Shown piece after piece: positions 37,572-48,600 of a stretch of 64,000 nt of DNA. The stretch is from the NCBI GenBank assembly GCA_944323935.1, contig CALUUJ010000008.1, positions 26,053 through 90,052 of the forward strand. Direction: 5' to 3'. The notes beneath the pieces were generated by a model. The model ran no database searches and had not been told where the DNA came from. It was given only the letters and a program-made list of their open reading frames with translations. Origin of the DNA: Candidatus Gastranaerophilales bacterium (GTDB taxonomy: Bacteria > Cyanobacteriota > Vampirovibrionia > Gastranaerophilales > Gastranaerophilaceae). Both the position numbers and the translations under genes were made by a program. Positions within the stretch are counted from its first letter, which is position 1. The number at the start of each line of letters is the position of its first letter.

Positions 37572-37877
37572 ATGAAAAAGATAGAGAAATTAAAGATTAA
37601 AACATATGAGGAGTTTAAAGAGCAATTAAACAAAGTAAAGAAATCGCATTCAGAGATTGTCTTATCATACTACAAGTACTGTCATTTGTATGACAAAGAT
37701 GAAGATTTGGATTTCAATTTCTATAAAGATTTGATTTTAAAAGAGTTAGAGCCTTATGGATTAGAACCTATTAAAATTACAGATGATTTTGATTTGATTT
37801 TCAGATTTAAAAACAAAGCCGAAGCCGTTATACATATTAAACCATTTGGGATTGACTACCTCATATACAAAAAGTAA
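37572..37877 (+). CDS. Small hypothetical protein
   Basis: 101 residues with GGGG before the ATG. Lys/Glu-rich N-terminus (MKKIEKLKIKTYEEFKEQL) and a C-terminal half with FRFKNKAEAVIHIKPFGIDY. No domain recognised. Coupled to the 60-residue gene just upstream. Confidence 0.5.
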   Translation: MKKIEKLKIKTYEEFKEQLNKVKKSHSEIVLSYYKYCHLYDKDEDLDFNFYKDLILKELEPYGLEPIKITDDFDLIFRFKNKAEAVIHIKPFGIDYLIYKK

Positions 37878-37943
37878 TTGTGCCACAGTAGGTAAACTTT
37901 GTAGAAAATCTAAAAATTCCCTAAACAAAAAGAAAGGATAAAA

Positions 37944-38537
37944 ATGAGTAAAGTATTTGCATATATAAGAGTGTCGACTCGTGAACAAAATGAAAACAGG
38001 CAACTAGATGCACTTAAAGATTTAAACATTGATGAAATAGTCGTAGAAAAGGCTTCTGGAAAGAACTTTGTAGGTAGAGAAAAATATCAACAAATGAAAG
38101 CTCAATTAAGAGCAGGCGATTTATTGATTATTCACTCGATTGATAGATTTGGTCGCAACTATACAGAAATCTGTAAAGAATGGGAAGGATTGATTGCTAA
38201 AGGTGTTGATATTCAAGTTTTGGATATGCCAATCCTTAATACCAGAGATAATCAAAATGGACTAACCGGGAGATTGATTACAGATATTGTATTAAAGCTA
38301 TTAGGCTATGTAGCAGAGAAAGAACGAACTAATATCAAAACAAGACAAAGGGAAGGCATTGATTCTGCACTAAAGAATGGAATTAAATTTGGTAGACCAA
38401 AGGGCGAGATTCCAAAAGATTTTATCAGGGCTTACGAATTATACAAGCAAGGTTTGATTAAGGTCAAAGATGTAATGTCGATGTGCAACATCGCAAAAAG
38501 TACATTTTATAAATACGCAGAGTCCATAAAATGTTAG
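37944..38537 (+). CDS. Resolvase/invertase-type serine recombinase
   Basis: 197 residues, the usual length of Tn3-resolvase or Hin-type enzymes. N-terminal catalytic domain: YIRVSTREQ with Ser11, HSIDRFGRNY (the DRLGR motif), and the E-helix region up to AEKERTNIKTRQREGI. The C-terminal helix-turn-helix (KVKDVMSMCNIAKSTFYKY) binds DNA. It likely resolves multimers or inverts a segment. AAAGGA precedes the ATG. Its site was not identified; 38538-38981 downstream is a candidate. Confidence 0.9.
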   Translation: MSKVFAYIRVSTREQNENRQLDALKDLNIDEIVVEKASGKNFVGREKYQQMKAQLRAGDLLIIHSIDRFGRNYTEICKEWEGLIAKGVDIQVLDMPILNTRDNQNGLTGRLITDIVLKLLGYVAEKERTNIKTRQREGIDSALKNGIKFGRPKGEIPKDFIRAYELYKQGLIKVKDVMSMCNIAKSTFYKYAESIKC

Positions 38538-38981
38538 GTGTATTTTGTGTACCTTTTTTATGATAAATCACCTTTGAAAATGATTGATTTTGCATTAACA
38601 AAAATAGTCCACGAAAAGTACACTTTTTATAGACTATTGAAATTGATGCAGAAAAATTGAATTGCATTGCTCCTTAAAACTGGTAAGCTCTAAACCGTTA
38701 GGGTTCGGAGCTTTTCTTTTCTATAACTATTTTTAATATGACTAACTCTGATAAAAACTTGTATTATTTTACAATTATAGAACTCTTGTGAATATGGCTG
38801 AAAAAATAGGCATTACAAGTAAGCTGTTAAATTGTAGTAAATACCTACAATCCTTGTAGTAGAAGCGATTTAAGCTGTTGGACTTCCACTTACCTTGAGA
38901 CGCTTGTTGTAAACGATATAATAATAGTAATTTTAAGCTATTTCTAAAGGGCTTCTATACTACTTGAGGATGTCATTTAGG
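38538..38981. other. Non-coding stretch between resolvase and type III Res
   Basis: 444 bp with no supportable gene. It contains the terminator at 38685-38717, a small palindromic stretch CTACAATCCTTGTAG, and a repeated TAAGCTGTT (near 38821 and 38871). It separates two converging transcription units and could hold a res-type site, but no clear paired inverted sites are visible. Confidence 0.5.
38685..38717 (+). terminator. Terminator-like hairpin of the small-gene/resolvase module
   Basis: AAGCTC ... GAGCTT with further partial pairing of AAACC and GGTT inside, followed by T-rich TTTTCTTTTC. Confidence 0.6.
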
Positions 38982-41900
38982 CTAAATTATACTTATAATT
39001 CCAAACTTTCTTTTGAAATCATCATAACTATTTATCCAGTTGAACTTAATAGCCGAATCTACAGCTCTAAAGTGTAATTTACCACATTTTTCTATCTTGT
39101 TTATTTCTGTATTTGTTAAATCAGAGCGTTCTTTTCCAAATTTTGACTCAATAATGAAATACATTTTGTGTTCTTGATTAGCTTCTTCTTTGACAATTAC
39201 CGCCCAGTCAGGAGAATAATTACCATAAGGTGTATCAATGATAAATCCACCTTTTTTTAATTTTGTGAACAATATAACAGATTCATCATTTTCAAGCTGT
39301 TGAGCAAAATCATACTCACCTTCACTATCCATTTTATAGTATTTATTCAATGCTCTTTGTTTAGATATATTTGCTTGAAAAACCTTTTTAACTTTCTTGA
39401 AAGATTCATCATCTACTATATCTGTTTCAATAATTTTTGCCCAGTCTAATTCATAACCATCAATAACTTCATAAGCTACAATATTTTCAGCCTTTGCATC
39501 AACAAGCATTTTAGAGATTTTCTTTGTAACATCTTCTAATATGTCTTGATAATTTAATAATTCACGTTTTTCAATTCCAGTTAATATCCTGTATATTGCT
39601 TTTCTAGGCATCATTGTATGATACATAATGTTATCAATAATTTCTAAATCAGTTTTAGGTTCTTGAATGCTATCTTTATAAACTTCAACCGTTGTAGGAT
39701 TACTTGCTCTATCCACAGTTATTTTTTCAATACTAGCCTTGACATAGCCTTCTGTAACTTCATAGACATTTGTTGCCCTGATGTTTCTAAGGTATTCATT
39801 TATTTCATTAACACAATTAGCAATAAACTCATCTTGGTTAAAGTCTACTTTATACATAGACCTTTTAACCATGTAATGTCTTAATGTTTCGAGTAGTTTT
39901 TTAAATTTTTCCTCTTCTATGTATGAACATTGTTCATTGATAATAGGATCATCATCACCATTTTCAATAGGCAATTTATTACTGCCTTTTTCTTTCATTA
40001 GCTCAATAAAAGTCTTTTTGATGATTTCTTCATGTTCTTTTAATGTTTCATTAGCAAAATCAATATATTTAAGGTTTTGTGCATCATTTTTGAGCATATT
40101 CTTACTGTCAATTACACTTCTTGCAAATAGTTCAGACTTAAACTCTTCAACAAGTTCTTTTGTCATTTTATCAGCAGGTATACCTGCTTTTTTAAGCGTT
40201 TGAGTAATAATATCAAAAGTAACTTCATCTTTATTGAAGCCCATTTTTTCATTGAAATCTTGCTGTAGGGTTGAGGCAAATTCATCATATGAGTCATTTG
40301 CAATAACTGTTAATTCATTTATTTCACTATCTTGAATACGTTTACCATTTATATCAACTGGCAATCTTAAGCCTCTACCAATTTCTTGTTTTTTAGCAAT
40401 ATCACTATTGCTTTTTCTCAAGGTACATAAAGTAAATACATTTGGATTATCCCATCCTTCTCTTAATGCCGAATGTGAGAATATGAAAGCTAAAGGACTG
40501 TTAAATGATATAAGTTCATCTTTACCGTTTAAAATCTGGTCAATCTGTTTGTCTACAAGTTCTTGAATAGCCTTTGAATATTCTTTATCTTCTTCAAGAA
40601 CTTCTAGGTTCATTATTTTACCTTGCTTGTCTCTGGCAAAATATCCTTGTCTTACTTCTTCGATGTTTTCGTATGAAGGAAATAAATCAGCATACTTTCT
40701 GAATTTATCTCTATATTCACTTACCAATTTAGAATATTCTTCATCGAATATTCTTAGATATTCACCTCTTGTATCTGGTGCTGAATCATCACGAACTTTA
40801 GAAACATCATCAATAAAGAATAATGTCAAAGTTTTAATCTTTTCGCCTCTCTCTAGGATTGCAAATTGCTTTTCTAGATGATTTTTAATAGCCAAATTAA
40901 TCTGTATTTTAACAGCCTTATCTTGGTTTACTTCACTATTACTTTCTCCTTCTGCAAGTACAATATTTCCATTATTCGTTGAAATCTTCAAACAGTCTTT
41001 TCTTGGATTTTCTGTAACATAATAATCATTGTACTGGCTTAAACCTCCAGATAATTCAAATATTGACTGTCCCCCTAAAACTTCAAAGGTTTTGAATTTA
41101 ATTCTACCACCTTGTTCTTGAGAGAACATTTCAATTTTAGCTTTAAGGTCTTTAGTGAATTTTATATAGCGTATATAATGGAAATCCTTTGGGACTGTTC
41201 CATATACCGTTTTAACCTTAATTGATTTTACCAAGTTATTAGCAAAAGCCCCATAAGAATCCAGTTTATAAACAAAGTTCGCAGGAAATTCCCTTCTGTG
41301 TGTAGCTGAATACTTTAAAGTAAATAGCGGATTTAATTCAGCTAATGCTTGTTTTGATTTAGAAGGTTTCTTCTTTGTTCCTTCTACCCTTTGAGGTTCA
41401 TCTATAATAACAATAGGTTTAATTTCTTTTAGTTCATCCCACAAAATTACCCCATTTTCTTGAGGATTTTTAATTTTTGTTGAGTCAGAAGCAAATGCTT
41501 GTGTGTTAATTAAACAAATACTTAAATCTTTGCTTTCTACAAATGTATTTAATAATCCCTGAATATTCTTACTATCATATATGTAGAAATGTTGTAGTAA
41601 GTCAATGTTAAACTTACTCTTAAAGTGGTCGTTTAACATTTCAACAGATTTTTTTACACCCATTTTAATAGCAATAGAAGGCACAATAATCATAAACTTT
41701 TTAAAGCCATAATCTTCATGTAGTTGTAAAATTGTTCTCAAATAAACATAGGTTTTACCCGTTCCTGTTTCCATCTCAATAGCGAAATCACCGTCACAGA
41801 GACTGTTGTCTGGAAAAATATCATTGTCTAATTGAATTTTCTTCAAGTTATCAAGAACTCTTGTACCTAATGTTACATGTGGGTTTGATGAGAAATCATC

Positions 41901-42035
41901 AGCCAAAAATCTTTTACCAGTATATAAACCCTTGTTATTTATTGGTAAACCTTTAAACAAACCAACTGTTGAATCTATTGCTTTAAGTTGGTGTGTTAAT
42001 TTATCATTAAATTCAAATTTAATCTTCTGTGTCAT
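38982..42035 (-). CDS. Type III restriction enzyme Res subunit (helicase-nuclease)
   Basis: 1017 residues from the ATG at 42035 (AAGGG upstream, 13 nt after the Mod stop). Superfamily 2 motor: Walker A ETGTGKT at about 89-95, DEPQ box at about 212-215 (typical of type III Res), SATHRREFP, and GRGLRLP as motif VI. The C-terminal PD-(D/E)xK nuclease is visible as SPDWAV at about 941-946 and IESK at about 962-965. With the Mod subunit it would cut unmethylated DNA after ATP-driven sensing of two sites. Last gene of the five-gene operon. Confidence 0.92.
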   Translation of the reverse strand: MTQKIKFEFNDKLTHQLKAIDSTVGLFKGLPINNKGLYTGKRFLADDFSSNPHVTLGTRVLDNLKKIQLDNDIFPDNSLCDGDFAIEMETGTGKTYVYLRTILQLHEDYGFKKFMIIVPSIAIKMGVKKSVEMLNDHFKSKFNIDLLQHFYIYDSKNIQGLLNTFVESKDLSICLINTQAFASDSTKIKNPQENGVILWDELKEIKPIVIIDEPQRVEGTKKKPSKSKQALAELNPLFTLKYSATHRREFPANFVYKLDSYGAFANNLVKSIKVKTVYGTVPKDFHYIRYIKFTKDLKAKIEMFSQEQGGRIKFKTFEVLGGQSIFELSGGLSQYNDYYVTENPRKDCLKISTNNGNIVLAEGESNSEVNQDKAVKIQINLAIKNHLEKQFAILERGEKIKTLTLFFIDDVSKVRDDSAPDTRGEYLRIFDEEYSKLVSEYRDKFRKYADLFPSYENIEEVRQGYFARDKQGKIMNLEVLEEDKEYSKAIQELVDKQIDQILNGKDELISFNSPLAFIFSHSALREGWDNPNVFTLCTLRKSNSDIAKKQEIGRGLRLPVDINGKRIQDSEINELTVIANDSYDEFASTLQQDFNEKMGFNKDEVTFDIITQTLKKAGIPADKMTKELVEEFKSELFARSVIDSKNMLKNDAQNLKYIDFANETLKEHEEIIKKTFIELMKEKGSNKLPIENGDDDPIINEQCSYIEEEKFKKLLETLRHYMVKRSMYKVDFNQDEFIANCVNEINEYLRNIRATNVYEVTEGYVKASIEKITVDRASNPTTVEVYKDSIQEPKTDLEIIDNIMYHTMMPRKAIYRILTGIEKRELLNYQDILEDVTKKISKMLVDAKAENIVAYEVIDGYELDWAKIIETDIVDDESFKKVKKVFQANISKQRALNKYYKMDSEGEYDFAQQLENDESVILFTKLKKGGFIIDTPYGNYSPDWAVIVKEEANQEHKMYFIIESKFGKERSDLTNTEINKIEKCGKLHFRAVDSAIKFNWINSYDDFKRKFGIISII

Positions 42036-42048
42036 TCTTAACCATCCC

Positions 42049-44094
42049 TTAAATAAATTCAACCGTATAGGTTTTCTTTTCATCACTTGTATTTTTGTCA
42101 ATTAAAGCATTTAACCTTCTAAATGTTTCATCTTTAAATACAATATTATCGTCAAAAGCTGAATCTCTAAACACAAACTTAATCGGTAAAGGATTTAATG
42201 TTGATAGCTTTTCAACCATTTCTGGTGTGATATCTTCTTCTAAACTAATCAAATAACTATCAGCTACAAGATATGTTCTTGAGCCAATATCGGTTAGTTT
42301 TTCTATCTTGGATGTTAAAGGTAAACCTTCTTGTCTGAGCATTATTTCATATACAACATTTAAATCGTTTTTAAAATCTGGAGTGAAATCCAATTTATCT
42401 TTTTCAGAAGTTCCTGCAATGTAATCATGGTATATATCCTTACCTTGAAGATTTAATTTTTCCCAGTTCAAAGTAGTTTCACCAACTCTAAACACTTTAA
42501 ATCCTATATCTGGAACTTTCTTAGGCTCTTCTCCGAGTTTGAGTTGCTGGTTTTCTGCTTCAATTTCTTCTTTAATTTTTTTCCCAGCTCGTCTAATACG
42601 CTCTTTACCTAGTTCACAAATATTTGTATGTTTACCCATATTTAATAGCAATTTATATGCGTCTTTTTCTTTATTTATTTCTTGTGGTATTTGAACCAAT
42701 ATAAATCTTTTATTATAATTATCTTCGAGATTTAGTTTCATACAAGCATGAGCAGTTGTTCCGCTTCCAGAGAAGAAATCTAAAATTATATCACCTTCAT
42801 CTATAAACAATGCCGATAATAAATGTTTTACGATATATGTTGGTTTAGGAAAATCAAATAATTCAGAATTCCCGAATAATTCCTTGATTTCGTTTTTGGC
42901 ATTTTGATAGTTAATTTCTTTTTCTACCCATATTGTTTTTAATTTAGTAGTTTTTTCAGTGCCATCATCAGAATCTATATAGTCTTTTCTGAAAATATCC
43001 CAGGAATCGATTTCATTGGTTCTATTTACTTTTTTCCCAATTAATAAATGTTTCTCTGCATTAAATTTCTCTTTTCCCCAAGTCCAACGACTTAATTCCC
43101 CAGTAGGTCTTTTGGGAATTACTTCAATTGTATATATATTATCTCTATCCATAGAGCATTTACCAGTTTTCGGGTCTACATAGATTGGATAAAACATGTT
43201 GGGTCTGTCTTCTTTCCTCCAAGCTCCTCCTCGTTTTCTTAAACCCAACATCCTGTATTTTCTGCCATTTTCATCAACTTCATTATATTCCCCTAAACTT
43301 TCTTCTGATTTTGAAATGCCTTTTAACTCTAAGTTTGATGCAGTTTTTGCGTACATTATAATATATTCATGCACATATGATAAAAATTTACTATTTTGAG
43401 AACCTCTTGGATTACTCATAATAGTCATAAGACCTATTCTATTGTAAGGACCAAAAATATCATTGCACAGGCGTTCTAGATTATTTATTTCGTTGTCATC
43501 AATACTTATAAATATAACCCCATCTTCTGTTAGTAAATCTTTAGCAAGTTGAAGTCTAGGATACATCATATTAAGCCAATTGGTATGATATTTGGCAGAA
43601 TCCTTTGAGTTCTTTTGTAGCTTTTCACCGTATTCATCACGTTCACCTTGCATTTGTTCAAGTTCTTCTTGTGTCATTGAAAAGTTATCCTTATATACAA
43701 AATCACTACCAGTATTATAAGGAGGGTCAATATAAATCATTTTAATTTTGCCATAGTAATTCTTTCTTAAAAGTTTTAATACTTCTAAGTTATCACCTTC
43801 TATATAGAGGTTTTGGGTTGTATCCTCGTCAACGCCATCACCTTCAATATATCTTAATGTTTTACCCAAGACATTTCTTCTGGCTTCCTTCTTTGCATTT
43901 TGTTTGCCTGCCCAAGTCAACTCATACTTTTCTTGTCCTACCTCTTCAAATTGCCCTAGTTCTTCTTTTAAAGCATCTATATCCAACTGCCCATCTTTAA
44001 CAGCACTTGGAAATAAACTTGCTAACTTCTGCAAATTTTCATTATTAACATCAAATAATTCTTGTTCTACTTTAGGTAGTTTTATATCACTCAT
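42049..44094 (-). CDS. Type III restriction-modification Mod subunit, adenine methyltransferase
   Basis: 681 residues; ATG at 44094 has AAGGAG upstream. Beta-class order: catalytic DPPYNTG at about 123-129 precedes the SAM site FSGSGTT at about 441-447. The region between (about 230-430) should be the target-recognition domain that sets specificity. It methylates adenine in one strand and gives site recognition to Res. It overlaps the preceding HEPN-like gene by 8 nt. Confidence 0.94.
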   Translation of the reverse strand: MSDIKLPKVEQELFDVNNENLQKLASLFPSAVKDGQLDIDALKEELGQFEEVGQEKYELTWAGKQNAKKEARRNVLGKTLRYIEGDGVDEDTTQNLYIEGDNLEVLKLLRKNYYGKIKMIYIDPPYNTGSDFVYKDNFSMTQEELEQMQGERDEYGEKLQKNSKDSAKYHTNWLNMMYPRLQLAKDLLTEDGVIFISIDDNEINNLERLCNDIFGPYNRIGLMTIMSNPRGSQNSKFLSYVHEYIIMYAKTASNLELKGISKSEESLGEYNEVDENGRKYRMLGLRKRGGAWRKEDRPNMFYPIYVDPKTGKCSMDRDNIYTIEVIPKRPTGELSRWTWGKEKFNAEKHLLIGKKVNRTNEIDSWDIFRKDYIDSDDGTEKTTKLKTIWVEKEINYQNAKNEIKELFGNSELFDFPKPTYIVKHLLSALFIDEGDIILDFFSGSGTTAHACMKLNLEDNYNKRFILVQIPQEINKEKDAYKLLLNMGKHTNICELGKERIRRAGKKIKEEIEAENQQLKLGEEPKKVPDIGFKVFRVGETTLNWEKLNLQGKDIYHDYIAGTSEKDKLDFTPDFKNDLNVVYEIMLRQEGLPLTSKIEKLTDIGSRTYLVADSYLISLEEDITPEMVEKLSTLNPLPIKFVFRDSAFDDNIVFKDETFRRLNALIDKNTSDEKKTYTVEFI

Positions 44095-44950
44095 TATCAA
44101 ACTCCTTCGCTTTATAATTCTTATATATGGAATAAACTTTAATCAAAGTGTTAAGTTCTAACCAACATCTTATGAGATTTTCATCAGTTCCATAGTTAAG
44201 AAATTGTTTATCACCATGCAATATTTTATTTCTATATTTATTGTATTTTTCTAAGTCCTCTTTAGAGACATTTTTAACTTTCTGTGTATTTTTCATAACA
44301 GCTTCAAATATTACTGTATAACAGTCAAATACTTCCCTTTTTCGCTCCTGTCGCCATAAATATTCTGTTGTAATCTCTCCTTTTGAAGGAGAATGTCCTT
44401 TTGTAGAAAGTTCTTTTTCTAACTGTTTTCTATCAGTGGTTGGAACCAACTCGTGTAAATCTTCTGTTAATCCTGTTATTTGTGCCAATAAAGTAGGAAT
44501 TACTACCGTATTAATTACTGATTTATCATTTGTAGTAGTCATTGCTCTGTAGCAAGAATTAATTATAGGCATTCTATCGGAAATGTTTGTGTTATTTTCC
44601 CATTCATTTATTAACGTAGAAATATTTCTGTAATTATCCTTAACATAGTAATTTGTGATTGTATTGGAATAATCTTCTTCCTTCAATGGTTTAAGTATTT
44701 CTAATAATTTATAATCATCAATCACCCAGTATTTTTCTTCTGCCTTATATAAGACTAGAGCAAGTTGCAAACCTTCTATAAACTGTATAAATTCAGGGCT
44801 TTCAATAATTTTTTGCAATGCTTCAACATAAGGAGTTAGGATTTTGTTAATTGCAGTAACTATTATTTTTGCGTTGTCGCAAAAATTCACAAGTTCAGGA
44901 CAGGCTTCTTTTATTAACTCTTTTAAATTGTTTGATATTTTATGCCCCAA
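44087..44950 (-). CDS. HEPN-like protein inside the type III operon
   Basis: 287 residues, helical throughout. TTG start at 44950 with AAGGAG 7 nt upstream, overlapping the previous gene by 11 nt. Near the C-terminus it has KYRNKILHGD, where Arg240-x4-His245 is the active-site pattern of HEPN ribonucleases, which cut RNA in toxin-antitoxin and abortive-infection systems. The surrounding helices fit that fold but I cannot name the family. Being tightly overlapped on both sides, it is an integral part of the operon and may be its toxic effector. Confidence 0.62.
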   Translation of the reverse strand: MGHKISNNLKELIKEACPELVNFCDNAKIIVTAINKILTPYVEALQKIIESPEFIQFIEGLQLALVLYKAEEKYWVIDDYKLLEILKPLKEEDYSNTITNYYVKDNYRNISTLINEWENNTNISDRMPIINSCYRAMTTTNDKSVINTVVIPTLLAQITGLTEDLHELVPTTDRKQLEKELSTKGHSPSKGEITTEYLWRQERKREVFDCYTVIFEAVMKNTQKVKNVSKEDLEKYNKYRNKILHGDKQFLNYGTDENLIRCWLELNTLIKVYSIYKNYKAKEFDNE

Positions 44951-45662
44951 CAGTTTGCTCCTTATAATAGCTTTGTAGCTCTTGAATTAAATTCTTCATC
45001 CTTGTATTCAACTCAACTTTTTCCTGTGCAACTACAGTCTTGGCTTGTTTATCTTTCAAACCTTGTAACTCTTTTAACTTGCAGAAAAATTCTATTTTCT
45101 TTGCTTCATTATACCAAATATTTGTGTCAAATATGGTCGTTAAATCTTGAATTAACTTTGAATTGTTTAAGACATATGCCTTAATCATTAGTTCCATATA
45201 GAAGGAACGTTTATTGTTTTTATTTTTAATATTCTCATATAGCAATCTAGCATCCAATTTTGCATTAATCGGTTGAGGAGTGGTTACAAAAGTATTATCA
45301 AGTACAATTGTTTGCTCTTCCTGCATACTCAATCTTTTATCGGCAAAGGCATAACAACAAGATGAAATATCGTAGAACTTGAATACACATGGAGCTTTTA
45401 TAACTTCCTTTTGCAGAATATTGTTCAAATAAGTTGCACTTTTTAAATTATTCAATTCAATTTCAAGAAACATAATGACCTGATAATTATATGTTTCATT
45501 AATAATAGAAGGTATTTCTTCTCCTTTTATCTGATATTTAAGAATTCCACTTTTGATAGTTTCTTTTATTCTTTTCTTATCAGCACGACTTAATTCCTTA
45601 TGAACAAAATCAGTAGGTTTAAAATGGCTATTTACGATATATTTATCTTCAATACCAAACAT
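44940..45662 (-). CDS. DUF4391 domain protein
   Basis: 240 residues. The pattern VHKELSRADKKRIKETIKSGILKYQI at about 20-45, then YQVIMFLEIELNN and a coiled-coil-like C-terminus resemble DUF4391 proteins, which I recall beside SNF2-type helicases and Mod/Res pairs in other bacteria. Function unknown; the position between helicase and methyltransferase argues for a role in the complex. It starts 6 nt after the helicase stop. Confidence 0.72.
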   Translation of the reverse strand: MFGIEDKYIVNSHFKPTDFVHKELSRADKKRIKETIKSGILKYQIKGEEIPSIINETYNYQVIMFLEIELNNLKSATYLNNILQKEVIKAPCVFKFYDISSCCYAFADKRLSMQEEQTIVLDNTFVTTPQPINAKLDARLLYENIKNKNNKRSFYMELMIKAYVLNNSKLIQDLTTIFDTNIWYNEAKKIEFFCKLKELQGLKDKQAKTVVAQEKVELNTRMKNLIQELQSYYKEQTVGA

Positions 45663-45668
45663 GCCTGT

Positions 45669-48600
45669 TTACCTCAATACCAGAAAACTTATAAGTTCAA
45701 AGTCATCTTGCGTTTCATTTGCAAAAGGATTATCAAATCCTTCAAAAGAGAATATTGTTTGTTTAGACTTCTCAGATTCCTTACCTTGAATACTGTTTAC
45801 AGCTTTTGTAAGCAGTTCTGAGTATAATTTCATATCCTTTGCATCTTTTGTTAGTTTGTAGAAATCCTTGAATAAATCTTCTTCAACCACAGATTTCTTA
45901 TAGCAAAATTGCCTAAATGTTTTTAACAAATCTCTAGCTTGGTTGTTTCCAAGAAGTACCTCGCCATTATCACCTATATAAATTAAGTAATATGGATATA
46001 ATGAACTTTCGTTGACTGGCTTTGTTTCAATATTTTGGTGTTTAAAACAGAAAATTACCCCTTTGTGTTCTCCATTTGTTACTGAATAAATACCATGTGG
46101 GGTCTTTTGTACCTCTGGGTTTTCTTTTACATAGCCAGAAAGCTCAAATAGGTAATCGTTCAAATTTAAATCAGTAAGTGAAACGCTATCATTAGCCTCA
46201 TCAATATCAATAACTTCTTCTTTTAATTTTTCAAGTTGTTTCTTTCTGAAGTTGATGTCATTCATCTCTGGACTTAAAACATTTTCATCACCTGTCGAAA
46301 CAAGGTTTGTAGCTACCATTTTAGTTTTAACCCTGTTTTCTAAGTCTAAATATTCGTTTAAATCCATATCCGGGAAGAAGTTAATCATTTTAATCTTGGT
46401 ATTTGTACTACCAATTCTATCAATACGACCAAACCTTTGAATAAGTGAAACTGGATTCCATTGAATATCATAATTAATAACACAATCGCAGTCCTGCAAA
46501 TTTTGACCTTCTGAAATACAATCAGTACCTATTAATATATCAATTTGTTCTTCACTAGGAAGTTCTGATTTTAATTTTGACTTTGGAGAGAATCTTGAAA
46601 GTACTCTATTGAAGTCAAGTTTAGTTTTGTCTGGATTAAAGTTACATCTTGGAGTATCTGAGCCAGAAACCATTGCCAATGAAATATTATCTGCTTTAAA
46701 TTCATCCTTCAAGGCTTCATATAAGTAATTAGAAGTATCTGCAAATGCTGTAAAAATAAGAACCTTTTTATTACCATTATTATATGGAGTTGTTTTAACT
46801 TTATTATGCAGAATTTCTCTTAACGTCTTTAATTTATTATCTCTATCTTCATCAAGAACAGTTTTTGCTTCTTCATATATTTCTTCAATTTGTTCTTTAT
46901 CAAAATACAAATCCATCAAAAACTTTTCTTGGTCTAAGTGTTCTACTTTAATTTCATATTTGTAGTCTAGGCAAGTGTCCCCTTCTGAAACATCATAATC
47001 ATCTGTACTAGGATTAAATTCTCCGTTTTCAATATCCTCTATATATGAATCAATTTTCTCAAGTAATCTTCTTAAAGTTTCAGCAAAAGCATAAACAGAG
47101 CTATCTAAACGTTTAAAAAGATTAAACCTGTGCATTTTAGCTGTTATAAATTCCCTATCTTCATGATAGAACACGTCTAGACCTGCCCATGTAGTTTTAT
47201 ACTTTTCACGATAAAAAGGCTTATGTATAGGATGAACATATGACAATGGCATGTAAACAGCTAATTTTAACTCTTCTAGTCGCATATTTGTAGTTTTAAA
47301 ATTCAATAAACATTTTTCTACGTCAATATGAGGAGTGTAAGTATCTGGTTTAAGTTTTTCAGGGAATGTGCCAATTTTATCTGTTCCATAACAAGTAGTA
47401 ATGTGCTTCCTACTTCTAGCAATAGTCATCATCTCAAGTAATTTGAAAAACTTGGGAGGTAACATATCATATAACTCTTCTTTTCTTTTTGTAGGCATTA
47501 TAGCCCATCTATTTAATGCCCCCCTAGCACGACCGAGTAAGTTTTTAATACTGTTAATACCATACTCTTCTAAAGCATCATCTTTATCTGCGGTAATAAG
47601 GTATAGCTGATTTCTTAAATCTGCAAGGGAATTATTTACTGGTGTTGCTGATAATAGTAGTACTTTTGTATTTTTGCTCTCTTTAATTACACTCTGTATA
47701 AGCCTTTGATATCTAGTAAAGCCTTCATCTTTCTCAGTTTTATTTCTGAAATTATGAGATTCATCAATAACAACCAAGTCATATTTGCTCCAATCAAATC
47801 TTGATAAATCATAACCGCTTTTAGATTCACCCTTTTCTCTTGATAAATCGGTATGGAACATTATCTTATAGTTAAAAGTTTCATCAAGAAAACTATCTTT
47901 GTATGCACCTTTAAAAGAATTCCAGTTATCATAGAGCTTTGCAGGGGTTAAAACAAGTACATTATCCTGTCTTAACTCAAAATACTTGATAATAGCAAGA
48001 GCTTCAAATGTTTTACCAAGACCAACACTATCTGCAATGATACAACCATTATACTTATGAATTTTCTGAATAGCAGAAAGAACTGCATCTTTCTGAAAAT
48101 CGTAAAGCATATTCCAGATTTTTGTGTTTTTAAAGTTCATATTATCACGTTCAAAACGCTCAACACCATAGTCGAGCTGTTCTGAAAATAAATCATGCAA
48201 AGTATAGTAATACAAGAACTCTGGAGAATGCTCTTTGTAAATGTATTCTAGGCTTTTTAAAACTTCTTCTTTATAGTCTTGAGTATATTCTGGATTATTC
48301 CATATAGCTGAAAATGTTGTATTGGCTTTTTCTATTTGGTTCTTATCCATACTAGAACTGATAATCGAATCAAAATTAAAATCGCTGACCTTACTTTTTT
48401 TTACTTTATTAGAAAGCTCAAGTGAAGAAGAGCCTTGTATCATAAAATCATTATCAACAAGTAAAACATTACCTTTAATTTGACAACTACTTGTTGTTCT
48501 TTTGATATTAATATGTTTCTTTATAAAGTCATACATAGCCCTAGCTTTATCAAAATGAGTTAAGGTGTTTTTTTCAATAATATCGTATGAATTAAAGAGT

